Shown: one piece after another, positions 6,337 to 6,849 of the stretch | Layout of the letters: each line of letters opens with the position of its first letter | How positions within the stretch are numbered: position 1 is the first letter of the stretch | From: Candidatus Hydrogenedentota bacterium | GTDB lineage: Bacteria; Hydrogenedentota; Hydrogenedentia; Hydrogenedentales; SLHB01 | Assembly (NCBI GenBank): GCA_022706165.1 | Contig: JAKJDA010000066.1 | Span: 1-6,849, forward strand | Direction of reading: 5' to 3' | DNA: 6,849 nt | The notes under the pieces: model-generated | Databases searched by the model: none | What the model was told of the DNA's origin: nothing | What the model saw: the letters and a program-made list of their open reading frames with translations, nothing else | Made by a program: the position numbers and the translations under genes

Positions 6337-6828
6337 TTAGGTGCGCGCTTTGAGAAACGCCTCGATGATTTCGCATGCTTCACGGGCTTTTTGCTCGTCG
6401 ATGCGCTGACCTTCGATGACGGAACGCTGAAAATCAATGGAACTCGCGACGCCGCTATCCTCAACGAATCCCAGGCTCATCGTTTTCTTCAGGAAATAAT
6501 ACACGATGCCCACGATCGCCCCTACCCCAAATGTGAAGACGCCGAAAAGAATGCCCAGCGCCACGGCTTCTTTCCACGGTTTGCGGTACCCATAAAACGT
6601 GGAGCTCACTTTGCTGATCGGAATGATGCGCCGGAAACTCCCCGCCAGGGAACCCTGTTCGAACAGCACCCTGTCTGGATAGACGTGGATGGAAACGATA
6701 GGGCTTATCCCCAACAAGGCGAGCAGCCAGGAGAGAAGCCCTCCCGCCCGGCCGTGAATCTCGATGTTGGGTTTGTCCTGTTGCGGTTCGAGCGTGCAGT
6801 GCCATGACTTGATGACGTACGTGGACAT
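6337..6828 (-). CDS. Membrane protein of unknown function, PH-like pattern
   Basis: I do not recognise a named family for this 163-residue protein. The ATG at 6828 follows a strong Shine-Dalgarno (GGGAGGG, 4-7 bases upstream), and the stop is TAA at 6337. Seen: an N-terminal half likely to form beta strands, with GRAGGLLSWLLALLGI at 26-41 and a strand pair VYPDRVLFEQGS at 49-60. IPISKVSS (69-76) comes next, then one long hydrophobic stretch at about 88-113, rich in Gly and Phe, which could span the membrane once or as a tight hairpin. A soluble tail ends in a charged amphipathic helix (IDEQKAREACEIIEAFLKA). The order strand, strand, basic-hydrophobic strand and C-terminal helix recalls bacterial PH-like domains with a membrane insertion. 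That is inference from pattern only. There is no signal peptide. It is 209 bases from the next gene, so probably not in its operon. Confidence 0.8.
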   Translation of the reverse strand: MSTYVIKSWHCTLEPQQDKPNIEIHGRAGGLLSWLLALLGISPIVSIHVYPDRVLFEQGSLAGSFRRIIPISKVSSTFYGYRKPWKEAVALGILFGVFTFGVGAIVGIVYYFLKKTMSLGFVEDSGVASSIDFQRSVIEGQRIDEQKAREACEIIEAFLKART

Positions 6829-6832
6829 AGTT

Positions 6833-6839
6833 CCCTCCC
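6833..6839 (-). promoter_or_regulatory. Ribosome binding site of the membrane-protein gene
   Basis: GGGAGGG on the minus strand, 4 bases before the ATG at 6828 (7 bases if GGGAGG is read with its G-rich 5' part). It fixes the start. Its promoter would lie beyond the right edge of the window. Confidence 0.7.
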
Positions 6840-6849
6840 GTATGCTTCG

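Noticed and set aside
6128..6376. An N-terminal extension of the beta-helix protein
   Set aside because: It overlaps the preceding gene and would bury the signal peptide 83 residues from the N-terminus.

Overview
The window reads as a piece of a G+C-rich bacterial chromosome. All five supported genes lie on the minus strand, so the biological order runs from high to low coordinates. The long plus-strand reading frames are antisense shadows. I see no rRNA, tRNA, insertion sequence, phage gene or CRISPR array. The mix of a large secreted GH141-like beta-helix protein, a CxxC-type MnmA and a C39-like peptidase suggests a free-living saccharolytic bacterium, perhaps an uncultured PVC or Hydrogenedentota-like lineage. 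That placement is a weak guess.

Layout in transcription order: (1) 6828-6337, a 163-residue conserved-looking membrane protein of unknown function with a strong Shine-Dalgarno. (2) 6336-6128, a 209-base gap with several dyad symmetries and no gene. (3) 6127-3116, a 1003-residue exported protein: signal peptide, GH141-like N-terminal region, right-handed parallel beta-helix, and a C-terminal region of about 230 residues that I cannot assign. A weak hairpin plus T-tract overlaps its last codons. (4) 3062-1920, a NifS/IscS-type cysteine desulfurase. (5) 1923-826, the tRNA 2-thiouridylase MnmA, whose ATG overlaps the desulfurase stop codon in an ATGA. (6) 825-723, a 103-base gap with a good sigma-70-like promoter. 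(7) 722 to the left edge, a C39-like papain-fold protein that runs out of the window and belongs to a type I associate with RimK-like ATP-grasp ligases.

Genes 4 and 5 form a clear functional unit: the desulfurase takes sulfur from cysteine and MnmA places it on U34 of tRNA. The overlap suggests a dedicated pair, as known for YrvO-MnmA in Bacillus, rather than supply through a general Isc relay. The beta-helix gene and the membrane protein have no evident functional tie to it. The C39-like gene has its own promoter and probably begins a separate unit that continues to the left. It is the best lead to something less described, but its partners are outside the window.
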